From Saprospiraceae bacterium (lineage in GTDB: Bacteria; Bacteroidota; Bacteroidia; Chitinophagales; Saprospiraceae): a DNA stretch of 34,026 bases. Under the pieces are notes generated by a model, which saw nothing but the letters and a program-made list of their open reading frames with translations, was not told the DNA's origin and searched no databases. Location of the stretch: assembly GCA_020628145.1 (NCBI GenBank), contig JAHDFN010000016.1:1-34026 (forward strand). The letters are read 5' to 3'. Position 1 is the stretch's first letter, and each line of letters begins with the position of its first letter. Shown here one piece after another: positions 19,956 through 27,826 of this stretch. Made by a program: the position numbers and the translations under genes.

Positions 19956-21167
19956 TCACATCATGGTTTCCGCATTCCTATATAATTCCAATAATGAAGA
20001 AAAGTGTTTCCTTTCATCATATTTTTCTTTTACGAATTCCATTCCCTTCCGGGTTAATCGGTTCCTCAAATCATCATCCAACAACATCGCCCTAATTGTG
20101 TCGTCTAATGTTTCAGGTTTTCCAGCATCAAACAACAAACCGGTTTCACCATGAATACACCATTCAGGAATACCTCCAGTGCTACTCCCTATCACAGCCG
20201 TACCACTGGCTAATCCTTCTATGCCTATTAATCCGAACTGCTCCATATCCAATGAAGGGACAACCAGCAGATTCGCTTCATTATATAGTTGGTTGACCTT
20301 ATCATACCCTACAAATCCGACCGTATTGACGAATCCCTCCAGATTTTCGGTTTTGACTTTTTTCCTAATTCGTTCAAGTTCAGAACCATCTCCGGCAATC
20401 ACCAATTCCAAATCGGAGATTTCCTTTTTCAGTTTCAATATCGAATCCAAAAGAAGGCAAATCCCCTTGTTTGTTTCCACCCTTCCTATAAACAATACTT
20501 TATTCTTCTTTTTCCTATTCATATCGAAAGACCACTTCTCCTCATCAACAAAAAAAGGCAGATAGGTTACTTTTTCGAAGCCCGCCTTTTCCAAATATTC
20601 CTTAAGCTTGAGGGATGGAGCAATAAATGCTGGCATATTCTTGATAATTCGCCTCCGTTTCCTATCGTGTGCAAACGGATGTGCCAATCGTGAAGTGGTA
20701 GGAAGACAAGAACCTTGAGAACAAATAAGGCTACAGTTTTCCCTCCTTGTTTTTGTTCCCGGTGTATCATAATATAAGTCGGGATAATACTGGGACGGAC
20801 AGAGCAGGGTGTAATCATGGATGGTTTGCACCACCGGAATCGCCAAATCCTTGATGGCTTTCATTACTGAAAAAGTATAATACCGGTTATGATGGAGATG
20901 GATGACATCAGGATTGATTTCTTCCAGTTTCTTCCTAATGCCCCGGTAAGCCTTGGGATTGAAAAAATATTTGGATACAAGATAATTGAACCTGCCTTTA
21001 TTATAATCTGGCAGTACATCATGATGTTTTTCCCTAGGAGAATCATCTCCATGTGCCAGCCATTCAACCTCATGCCCCATGCTAGGAAGTTTATCCAGCA
21101 ACTCCAGACAATAGGTTTCGGCTCCTCCTACATGTTTATAAGTATCATTATATAAAAGGATTTTCAC
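19956..21167 (-). CDS. Glycosyltransferase family 4
   Basis: [26 protein letters not shown]-terminus, [72 protein letters not shown]. Starts with GTG. Confidence 0.93.
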   Translation of the reverse strand: MKILLYNDTYKHVGGAETYCLELLDKLPSMGHEVEWLAHGDDSPREKHHDVLPDYNKGRFNYLVSKYFFNPKAYRGIRKKLEEINPDVIHLHHNRYYTFSVMKAIKDLAIPVVQTIHDYTLLCPSQYYPDLYYDTPGTKTRRENCSLICSQGSCLPTTSRLAHPFAHDRKRRRIIKNMPAFIAPSLKLKEYLEKAGFEKVTYLPFFVDEEKWSFDMNRKKKNKVLFIGRVETNKGICLLLDSILKLKKEISDLELVIAGDGSELERIRKKVKTENLEGFVNTVGFVGYDKVNQLYNEANLLVVPSLDMEQFGLIGIEGLASGTAVIGSSTGGIPEWCIHGETGLLFDAGKPETLDDTIRAMLLDDDLRNRLTRKGMEFVKEKYDERKHFSSLLELYRNAETMM

Positions 21168-21180
21168 AGTAGCGATTTCT

Positions 21181-21188
21181 TATCTTTG
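21181..21188 (+). promoter_or_regulatory. Candidate -7 element TATCTTTG for pyrD
   Basis: Perfect TAnnTTTG match 19 bp before the GTG start proposed for pyrD. Confidence 0.6.
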
Positions 21189-21206
21189 CTCGAAAATAAT
21201 ACCATC

Positions 21207-22241
21207 GTGTATAAAAGTATCATCAAACCATTATTGTTTTTACTATCTCCTGAAAAAGCACATCATTTCGCTCTTTCTCTTTTAAAATTCATATTGGCCA
21301 TACCTTTTGTGCGTTCCATTTTCACCGGCCTTTATTCGATCAAGGATGATCGGTTGAAGAGGAAAGTCATGGGATTGGATTTTCCCAACCCCGTCGGACT
21401 GGCTGCCGGTTTCGATAAGGATGGTAAACATTTTGAAGCGATATCCGCCTTGGGTTTCGGGTTTATAGAAATCGGAACGGTTACCCCCCTGCCCCAAATA
21501 GGCAATCCTCAACCCCGTTTATTCCGGTTACCAGAAGATGAGGCCCTCATCAATCGAATGGGTTTCAACAATGAAGGAGTCCAAAAAATGGTAGAAAGGC
21601 TGAAAAACAGGTCGGATAGGACATTGATTATTGGAGGCAATATTGGCAAAAACAAAATCACAAGCAACGAAAATGCCGTCACAGATTACGAAGCAAGTTT
21701 CATATCCCTACACCCTTATGTGGATTATTTCGTTGTTAACGTGAGTTCACCTAATACACCTGGACTCAGGGAACTACAAAACAAAGAACCGTTGACTCGT
21801 TTACTCCGACAATTGCAATCCTTGAATCAAGCAGAAAAAACCCCAAAACCCATACTCCTCAAAATTGCTCCCGACATGACTGTTGAACAATTAGATGACA
21901 TTATCGAAATCGTATTGGACACAGGGTTGGAAGGGATTATTGCAACCAACACAACCATTTCCAGATCAAAACTCAACACATCAGAGAAAACAATAATGGA
22001 TATTGGAAATGGAGGTTTGAGTGGAAAACCCCTGTGTAGCCAATCAACCGAAATCATCAAGTATATTCATGACAAAACACAAGGAAAAATCGTAATCATA
22101 GGCGTAGGGGGAATCAACAAACCGGAAGACGCTTTGGCAAAGCTCAATGCAGGTGCTTCACTGGTACAGGTTTATTCGGGTTTGGTTTATGAAGGTCCCG
22201 GATTAATAAAACGAATCAACAAGGCTATACTAAAATCCTAA
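21207..22241 (+). CDS. pyrD: Quinone-dependent dihydroorotate dehydrogenase (class 2)
   Basis: (M)[84 protein letters not shown]. The GTG at 21207 fits the class 2 N-terminus better than the upstream TTG at 21186. Confidence 0.95.
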   Translation: MYKSIIKPLLFLLSPEKAHHFALSLLKFILAIPFVRSIFTGLYSIKDDRLKRKVMGLDFPNPVGLAAGFDKDGKHFEAISALGFGFIEIGTVTPLPQIGNPQPRLFRLPEDEALINRMGFNNEGVQKMVERLKNRSDRTLIIGGNIGKNKITSNENAVTDYEASFISLHPYVDYFVVNVSSPNTPGLRELQNKEPLTRLLRQLQSLNQAEKTPKPILLKIAPDMTVEQLDDIIEIVLDTGLEGIIATNTTISRSKLNTSEKTIMDIGNGGLSGKPLCSQSTEIIKYIHDKTQGKIVIIGVGGINKPEDALAKLNAGASLVQVYSGLVYEGPGLIKRINKAILKS

Positions 22242-22430
22242 TCTTTCCCAAAAAGATGTCACGATCATAGGGGCAAAAAATATGTCTTTATTTTTTTGGC
22301 ATTCTTTTTGGCTTATAGGAATCAAACAATTTGATGTAAAGGCAATTCCCTCCGCATTTATCAAATATGTTCTACCAATTATTATTCGTCACTATAAAAT
22401 TATTTATTTAACTAAAAACCGAATAGAAAG

Positions 22431-22535
22431 ATGCTTACGGATGATAGTTTGACATTCTATAAGGATGTACGCTTTTGGGTGGTATTGGTTTCCCTGATGT
22501 CTTTGATGATTATCTCATGTACAACACATTATTAA
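22431..22535 (+). CDS. Candidate 34-aa micro-lipoprotein/membrane peptide
   Basis: ATG...TAA encodes MLTDDSLTFYKDVRFWVVLVSLMSLMIISCTTHY: hydrophobic segment and lipobox-like IISC; preceded by AGAAAG and followed by a terminator-like hairpin. Confidence 0.4.
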   Translation: MLTDDSLTFYKDVRFWVVLVSLMSLMIISCTTHY

Positions 22536-22611
22536 ACTAATAATCAACAGTTTACACCGGTTCCAAACCCAACCACCATTTCACCCTCCCTTCATTGTCA
22601 AATGAAAAACC

Positions 22612-22639
22612 AAAAGGGGATTCCCTCTGCCCTTTTTTT
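22612..22639 (+). terminator. Terminator-like hairpin with T7 tail
   Basis: AAAAGGG-GATTCCCTCTG-CCCTTTTTTT downstream of pyrD and the micro-ORF. Confidence 0.5.
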
Positions 22640-22824
22640 ATTTTTCACAAATCCATTTTATTCACGTTCCTTTTCGCAGGAAGACCGATTTCTTGAAAAC
22701 CCTAGTTTTCAATATAAAACGATTTGGTTCTATATTATGTATTCTGGATATATAAAAGGAAGCCGTCGGGTTGGGCCATTGAGGTAAAGAGGCATGGGAT
22801 CAACATCCTCTGCAAAATCTTCCA

Positions 22825-23685
22825 TTATTTTTTAATCTTCAGGCTGAGATCAAGGCTTTTTATAGAATGGGTCAATTCCCCTACGGATACGAAGCCGACA
22901 CCTGTTTCAGCATATTTCCTTACCGTGTGTAGGTTGATGCCTCCTGACGCTTCCGTTTCAAAACGGCCGTTTACAATGGCCACTGCCTCCTTGACCAAAG
23001 GGACTTCGAAATTATCCAGCATAATTCTGTCTATGCCGCCTATTTCAAGTACGTCATACAACTCTACCAAATTCCTGACCTCCACTGTGATTTTCAAATC
23101 CAGATTGTTTTCCTTCAGGTAAGCATGTGTCCTATTGATTGCATTCTTCATTCCTCCTGCTGCATCAACATGATTATCCTTTATCATAATCCTATCATAA
23201 AGTCCGCTGCGGTAATTGGTACATCCTCCGATTCGTACAGCTTGTTTCTCCAAGAACCTCATCAAAGGAGTCGTCTTTCTTGTATCAAGAATCCGGGTTT
23301 CCAATCCTTCCACTTCATCAGCATAACGGCGGGAATGGGTAGCAATCCCACTCATCCTCTGCATGGTATTGAGCACCAACCTTTCCGCTTTCAGCAACGC
23401 TTGTGTATTACAGGTAACATTGAAGGCGATATCCCCTTCAGAAACCGAATCACCATCCTTTAGCAAGGGATTGAATTCTACTTCAGGATCAACATATTCA
23501 AAAACGGCTCGGGCAACTTCCATTCCGGCCAAGACGCCGAAATCCTTGACCAATAATTTTGCCGTACTCCTTTTAGATGTTGGGATACAGGCTTGAGAAG
23601 TATGATCCCCATCCTTTACATCTTCCTGTAAACCAGCCTTAATAAAGGCTGACAACTTCGTATTATCCAACTTACTTACCGTCAT
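22825..23685 (-). CDS. nadC: Nicotinate-nucleotide pyrophosphorylase (carboxylating)
   Basis: ALLKAERLVLNTMQRMSGIATHSRRY, RILDTRKTTPLMRFLEKQAVRIGGCTNYRSGLYDRIMIKDNHV, IMLDNF, EASGGINLHTV. Start placed at MTVSKLDNTK; the ORF track start at 23751 looks too long. Confidence 0.96.
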   Translation of the reverse strand: MTVSKLDNTKLSAFIKAGLQEDVKDGDHTSQACIPTSKRSTAKLLVKDFGVLAGMEVARAVFEYVDPEVEFNPLLKDGDSVSEGDIAFNVTCNTQALLKAERLVLNTMQRMSGIATHSRRYADEVEGLETRILDTRKTTPLMRFLEKQAVRIGGCTNYRSGLYDRIMIKDNHVDAAGGMKNAINRTHAYLKENNLDLKITVEVRNLVELYDVLEIGGIDRIMLDNFEVPLVKEAVAIVNGRFETEASGGINLHTVRKYAETGVGFVSVGELTHSIKSLDLSLKIKK

Positions 23686-23782
23686 AATCGAGCATTTTAG
23701 AATATCATTAGTAGGTTTCCGAAATGGATTCACAAAAATGGAGGATTCCACATCCTAAAGCAAATATGTGGACATAAAAAAA

Positions 23783-23807
23783 GGAGAACCCGCATAGCGG
23801 ATTCTCC
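23783..23807 (-). terminator. Intrinsic terminator downstream of the DUF4783 gene
   Basis: On minus: GGAGAATCCGC-TAT-GCGGGTTCTCC followed by TTTTTTT; one mismatch in the stem. Confidence 0.8.
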
Positions 23808-23828
23808 CTGACTTAAAATTATACTTCT

Positions 23829-24209
23829 TTATTCTTCGATCCTAAGTTCCTGAATAACATAGGAATCTTCCGTTTCCTCCAAATAGATGTAAACCCTAAA
23901 TGTATCTCCATTGGCAACCAAATCACCGATGACATAATGGGAATCTTCTCCTTTGGAAGTGCCTTTGTGTACTTGGTTGAAAGATTTTGGAGGATTACTG
24001 GAAAAGAATTTAGCCAATTTATCCCGGGCTTCTTCTTTTTCATATATATCCTCATCATCGATAAGTGCCAATTCCACATCTTCTCCAAAATATTTGGACA
24101 ACGCTTCTGCATTTCCCGTTTTCAAAGCTTTTGTAATCCCTGTCATATCAGGCATTACATCCGTAAGTGGCGTAGCAAAAATCACTAAACTGAATATCAG
24201 GCTCTTCAT
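23829..24209 (-). CDS. DUF4783-like secreted protein
   Basis: Short signal-like N-terminus; ITKALKTGNAEALSKYFGEDVELAL and KGTSKGEDSHYVIGDLVANGDTFRVYIYLEETEDSYVIQELRIEE resemble DUF4783 proteins, which I recall near nadC in Bacteroidota. Confidence 0.75.
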   Translation of the reverse strand: MKSLIFSLVIFATPLTDVMPDMTGITKALKTGNAEALSKYFGEDVELALIDDEDIYEKEEARDKLAKFFSSNPPKSFNQVHKGTSKGEDSHYVIGDLVANGDTFRVYIYLEETEDSYVIQELRIEE

Positions 24210-24211
24210 AT

Positions 24212-24219
24212 CAAAAGTA
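24212..24219 (-). promoter_or_regulatory. Candidate -7 element TACTTTTG on minus strand
   Basis: CAAAAGTA on + is TACTTTTG on minus, matching TAnnTTTG, 3 bp upstream of the annotated ATG. This would give a near-leaderless mRNA or mean the start lies further in. Confidence 0.35.
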
Positions 24220-24436
24220 TTTACACATTCAATTTACCGCAAAATGTATTGATAATCAACAAAAAACAGTTACGGCATGATTAATAAATGGTTAAAAGGT
24301 GTAATGCTATGACTTATAGTCTATATATGTTTAGTTCACTCTAATGTAACGGGAAATCATTAAAAAGATTCAGGAATTAAGATAATTTAACCTTAACCGA
24401 ATGGAATTTAACGCTTAGATTCACCTCCGGAGTCTT

Positions 24437-24444
24437 TACATTTG
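24437..24444 (+). promoter_or_regulatory. Candidate -7 element TACATTTG for gpmI
   Basis: Perfect TAnnTTTG match 37 bp upstream of the gpmI ATG. Confidence 0.6.
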
Positions 24445-24481
24445 CACGACTTTCATGTTGAAAATCATTTAAAACACGGAT

Positions 24482-26038
24482 ATGACACCGACCAGTAATC
24501 CCCAAAAGTGCGTTTTGATAATTCTCGATGGCTGGGGACACGGCCCCCAACCTGAAGTAAGTGCCATAGCACAGGCCAACACCCCGTTCATAGATTCCTT
24601 ATATGAAAAACACCCCAATTCGGAATTGATTACCTATGGAAAAGAAGTAGGCCTACCTCCCGGACAAATGGGCAATTCGGAAGTAGGACACCTCAACATA
24701 GGAGCGGGACGTATCGTTTATCAAGAATTACTCCGTATCAATAACGCCATCAAGGATAGAACTTTTTACGACAACGAGGTATTGAAAAAAGCTTTCACAT
24801 ATGCCAAGGAAAACAATCGAGCCATTCATCTGATGGGATTGCTTTCTGATGGAGGTGTACACTCCCATATTGATCACCTGAAAGCATTGACCGATATGGC
24901 CGAGCGAAATGATTGCCGAGATGTTTTCATCCATGCATTCATGGATGGCAGAGACACCTCTCCTACTTCCGGGGTGACTTACATGAGGGACTTATTATCA
25001 CATATCGAAAATACACCGACCCAACTAGCTACTGTCACCGGTCGCTACTATGCGATGGATCGGGATAAACGATGGAACCGCATCAAATTGGCATACGATG
25101 CCATTGTCAAAGGAAAAGGAAAGATGACACAAGATATCATCGGGACTTTGAAAGCCTCCTATGCCCAGGGGGGTAAATTCACCGACGAATTCCTGATGCC
25201 GATTATTCTTGAAAATGGACAAGGTGCACCTGTTGCCACCTTGAGTAATGACGATGTGGTCATCTTCTTTAATTTTAGGACAGACCGCCCCAGGCAATTG
25301 ACAGAGGCATTGAGCCAAAAAGATTTCCCTAAGGAGCAAATGGTAAAAATGCCGTTGAAATTCGTGACGATGACTCGTTACGATGATACATTCAAAGAAA
25401 TAGATGTTGTTTTTGACAAGGAAAATCTGAAAATGACTTTGGGGGAATATCTTTCTCTAGAAGGTAAAACCCAAGTAAGAATTGCGGAAACGGAAAAATA
25501 TCCACATGTGACTTTCTTTTTCTCAGGAGGTAGGGAAAAACCTTTTAAGGGAGAAGAACGGATTATGCTTCCCTCTCCAAAAGTTGCCACCTACGACTTA
25601 CAACCGGAGATGAGTGCCGTTGCCATTACCGATGCTATCATCGCCCATATTAAAGAAAAGCAACCGGATTTCATTTGTCTTAATTATGCCAACACGGACA
25701 TGGTTGGACACACCGGTGTTTTCGAAGCTGCAAAAACCGCCGCAGAAACGGTTGAACAGTGTGTCGAACGTCTGCTCGAAACTACTTTGGAAAAAGGTTA
25801 CACTTCCCTAATCATTGCGGATCATGGAAATTCGGATTTTATGATAAATGCAGACGGAAGCCCACACACCGCCCATACTACGAACCCTGTCCCTTGTTTT
25901 CTAATTTCTCCGGAAAAAGATGCCAACATCAAACTAAAGGATGGAAAATTGGCTGATATCGCTCCTACGATCCTAGACATCCTCAACCTCAAACAACCTG
26001 AAGAAATGACAGGCGAATCATTAATCGAATATTCATGA
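24482..26038 (+). CDS. gpmI: 2,3-bisphosphoglycerate-independent phosphoglycerate mutase
   Basis: VLIILDGWG, GQMGNSEVGHLNIGAGRIVYQ, HLMGLLSDGGVHSHIDHL, HAFMDGRDTSPTSG, GRYYAMDRDKRW, NYANTDMVGHTG, IADHGNSD. Confidence 0.98.
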   Translation: MTPTSNPQKCVLIILDGWGHGPQPEVSAIAQANTPFIDSLYEKHPNSELITYGKEVGLPPGQMGNSEVGHLNIGAGRIVYQELLRINNAIKDRTFYDNEVLKKAFTYAKENNRAIHLMGLLSDGGVHSHIDHLKALTDMAERNDCRDVFIHAFMDGRDTSPTSGVTYMRDLLSHIENTPTQLATVTGRYYAMDRDKRWNRIKLAYDAIVKGKGKMTQDIIGTLKASYAQGGKFTDEFLMPIILENGQGAPVATLSNDDVVIFFNFRTDRPRQLTEALSQKDFPKEQMVKMPLKFVTMTRYDDTFKEIDVVFDKENLKMTLGEYLSLEGKTQVRIAETEKYPHVTFFFSGGREKPFKGEERIMLPSPKVATYDLQPEMSAVAITDAIIAHIKEKQPDFICLNYANTDMVGHTGVFEAAKTAAETVEQCVERLLETTLEKGYTSLIIADHGNSDFMINADGSPHTAHTTNPVPCFLISPEKDANIKLKDGKLADIAPTILDILNLKQPEEMTGESLIEYS

Positions 26039-26586
26039 AAAAATATATTTGTTTCGTTATCATCTTAATTTATCCAATCCTCTTTTTCAAGTGTACCCCA
26101 CCTGAAATACAAGGAGAAAATATACAAAAAAAGTTTTTTGATATTCCGACTTTTATTTCGGAAGAAAAAAAACGACTGGACGGCACCCATATCCGAAAAA
26201 CAATTCAATTGAATGAAAAATCGGAAAGCCAACATATTAAAGATCCGAATTGGGAACAGGAATTATCCGAATTTTCAAAAACGAATATTAACAAACCTGC
26301 CCTTCGGGATAAATACGAAGAAAAATCATCAGGAAAATCAAAAAAATATATCGCCCTTGACAAAACATTGCATACTAAGGAAGTGAGGCTGGAATACCCC
26401 GGCAATATCGGTGAAGGAAACCCTTCCCGAATTTACATTTTAAAAGAAAAAAATAATATCCTGAATCGGGAAAGAACGGAAATGAATTATTCTCAAGTTT
26501 CGGGGTTTTCCATCCGTAGCATTCGAAAATCGATTAGTGATGAAACAGCCGATACAATTTTGATTACAATTGAGTACTTACCGTAG
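26035..26586 (+). CDS. Small predicted lipoprotein, uncharacterised
   Basis: ATGA overlap with the gpmI stop; N-terminus MKKYICFVIILIYPILFFKC (lipobox-like Cys); no stops over 183 codons. Confidence 0.65.
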   Translation: MKKYICFVIILIYPILFFKCTPPEIQGENIQKKFFDIPTFISEEKKRLDGTHIRKTIQLNEKSESQHIKDPNWEQELSEFSKTNINKPALRDKYEEKSSGKSKKYIALDKTLHTKEVRLEYPGNIGEGNPSRIYILKEKNNILNRERTEMNYSQVSGFSIRSIRKSISDETADTILITIEYLP

Positions 26587-26589
26587 GAA

Positions 26590-26888
26590 TCAATTAGCCT
26601 CCTTGTCCAAGCCCAACTGCTTCAAAAGCCAAGCCCTTTCCGTAAGGATTTTCACCTCTCGAATTTCTTCTTTTAATCCATTGATTTCCTCTTTGTCAAA
26701 TGGTTTAACCTGCATATTTTTCTCACAAAAAAAATAATATTCAAATAATTCCCCCTGTGATATCCTATTTCCTTTTTCCTCAAAATAAAAACCCTGAAAC
26801 TTTCCAAAAAACTTTCCAAAGCATCCCATTCCTTTAATTCAAAAAACATTTTCACCAGCATGATTTCTTTTTTGGGGAATGAATTCAT
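26590..26888 (-). pseudogene. Frameshifted C-terminal remnant of a conserved Bacteroidota protein
   Basis: Frame A (26888 down) reads KEIMLVKMFFELKEWDALESFLESFRVFILRKKEIGYHRGNYLNIIFFVRKICRLN; frame B continues PFDKEEINGLKEEIREVKILTERAWLLKQLGLDKEAN. Joining them needs one added base near AAACCATTTGAC. Confidence 0.55.
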
Positions 26889-27343
26889 TTTGAATTCAGG
26901 AAGTAGCCGAGAGCTTCTTCTTCTTTTTCCCTCATCAAGGCCTTTTCTTCATCCGTTTTATCTCCATATCCACACAGATGCAAAACTCCATGAATAATCA
27001 CCCGATGCAATTCGATTTCAAAAGGGATACCACGTTCCGAAGCATTTTCGCCTACCCTTTCCATACTGATGAAAATATCGCTTTCTATGCATTCATCAGA
27101 TAAGGAAAAGGTGATGATATCCGTATAGGTATCATGGTTGAGGTATTCTAGATTTATCTTGTGGAGATATTTGTCCGAACAGAATACATACTGGATAAAA
27201 TCCAATTCACGACCTTCCTTATGGACAATATCTTTTATCCATTGCGAGGTAATGAATGGGCTATCCAATCGTTTTTCCGTATCCTCGTAAATAAAACTTA
27301 TTTCTCCCCGTGGAGCAGGGTCGTCGGGAAATCCGAAAGACAT
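26885..27343 (-). CDS. ybeY: Endoribonuclease YbeY (rRNA maturation)
   Basis: HRVIIHGVLHLCGYGDKTDEEK (HxxxHxxxxxH zinc motif), INLEYLNHDTYTDIITFSL. Confidence 0.95.
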   Translation of the reverse strand: MSFGFPDDPAPRGEISFIYEDTEKRLDSPFITSQWIKDIVHKEGRELDFIQYVFCSDKYLHKINLEYLNHDTYTDIITFSLSDECIESDIFISMERVGENASERGIPFEIELHRVIIHGVLHLCGYGDKTDEEKALMREKEEEALGYFLNSK

Positions 27344-27346
27344 GAA

Positions 27347-27754
27347 TCAGACCTTGAATTGCATTTCGACAGTGCTTCCATTATCTGAAAAGACAACCAA
27401 ATCGGATAATTGCTTCATCATGAAAACTCCACGGCCTCCAATCCTTAACAGATTTTCGGGGGCGGTTGGATCGGGTAAGGCTGAAAAGTCGAAACCGGAC
27501 CCCTGATCCGTCACTTTGAAAATGATTTCACGATCACTCTTGTTCATTCCTACGAATACCTTTTTTGTGGAATCCGATGAATTTCCATGAACGATGGCAT
27601 TGGTAACCGCCTCCGTGAGTGAAATGAGTATGTTCCCGTATATTTCGGGAGCAACGTGGAATTTATCCACTACATTTTCGACGAAAGATTCTACTTCCGG
27701 CATACAACTGATATCCGATTTCAATTCCAACATTTCTTTTAATTCGTTAGCCAT
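27347..27754 (-). CDS. RsbW/anti-sigma-type HATPase_c protein
   Basis: ISLTEAVTNAIVHGNSSDSTKKV (N box), VTDQGSGFDFSALPDPTAPENLLRIGGRGVFMMKQLSD (G boxes). Confidence 0.9.
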   Translation of the reverse strand: MANELKEMLELKSDISCMPEVESFVENVVDKFHVAPEIYGNILISLTEAVTNAIVHGNSSDSTKKVFVGMNKSDREIIFKVTDQGSGFDFSALPDPTAPENLLRIGGRGVFMMKQLSDLVVFSDNGSTVEMQFKV

Positions 27755-27826
27755 ATCTGGTTTATATGGTTAGAGTTTAATAGTGCTTGTTCTGTGTTTT
27801 CGAAATTTGTGGGTGCTTTATGGTTC

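Noticed and set aside
22282-22452. 56-codon + strand ORF MSLFFWHSFWLIGIKQFDVKAIPSAFIKY...
   Set aside because: AT-rich, overlaps the better micro-ORF start and the sigma54-like sequence, unremarkable composition; cannot be supported.
24307-24326. Palindrome-like GACTTATAGTC upstream of gpmI
   Set aside because: Short and imperfect beyond 4-bp arms; expected by chance in AT-rich intergenic DNA.
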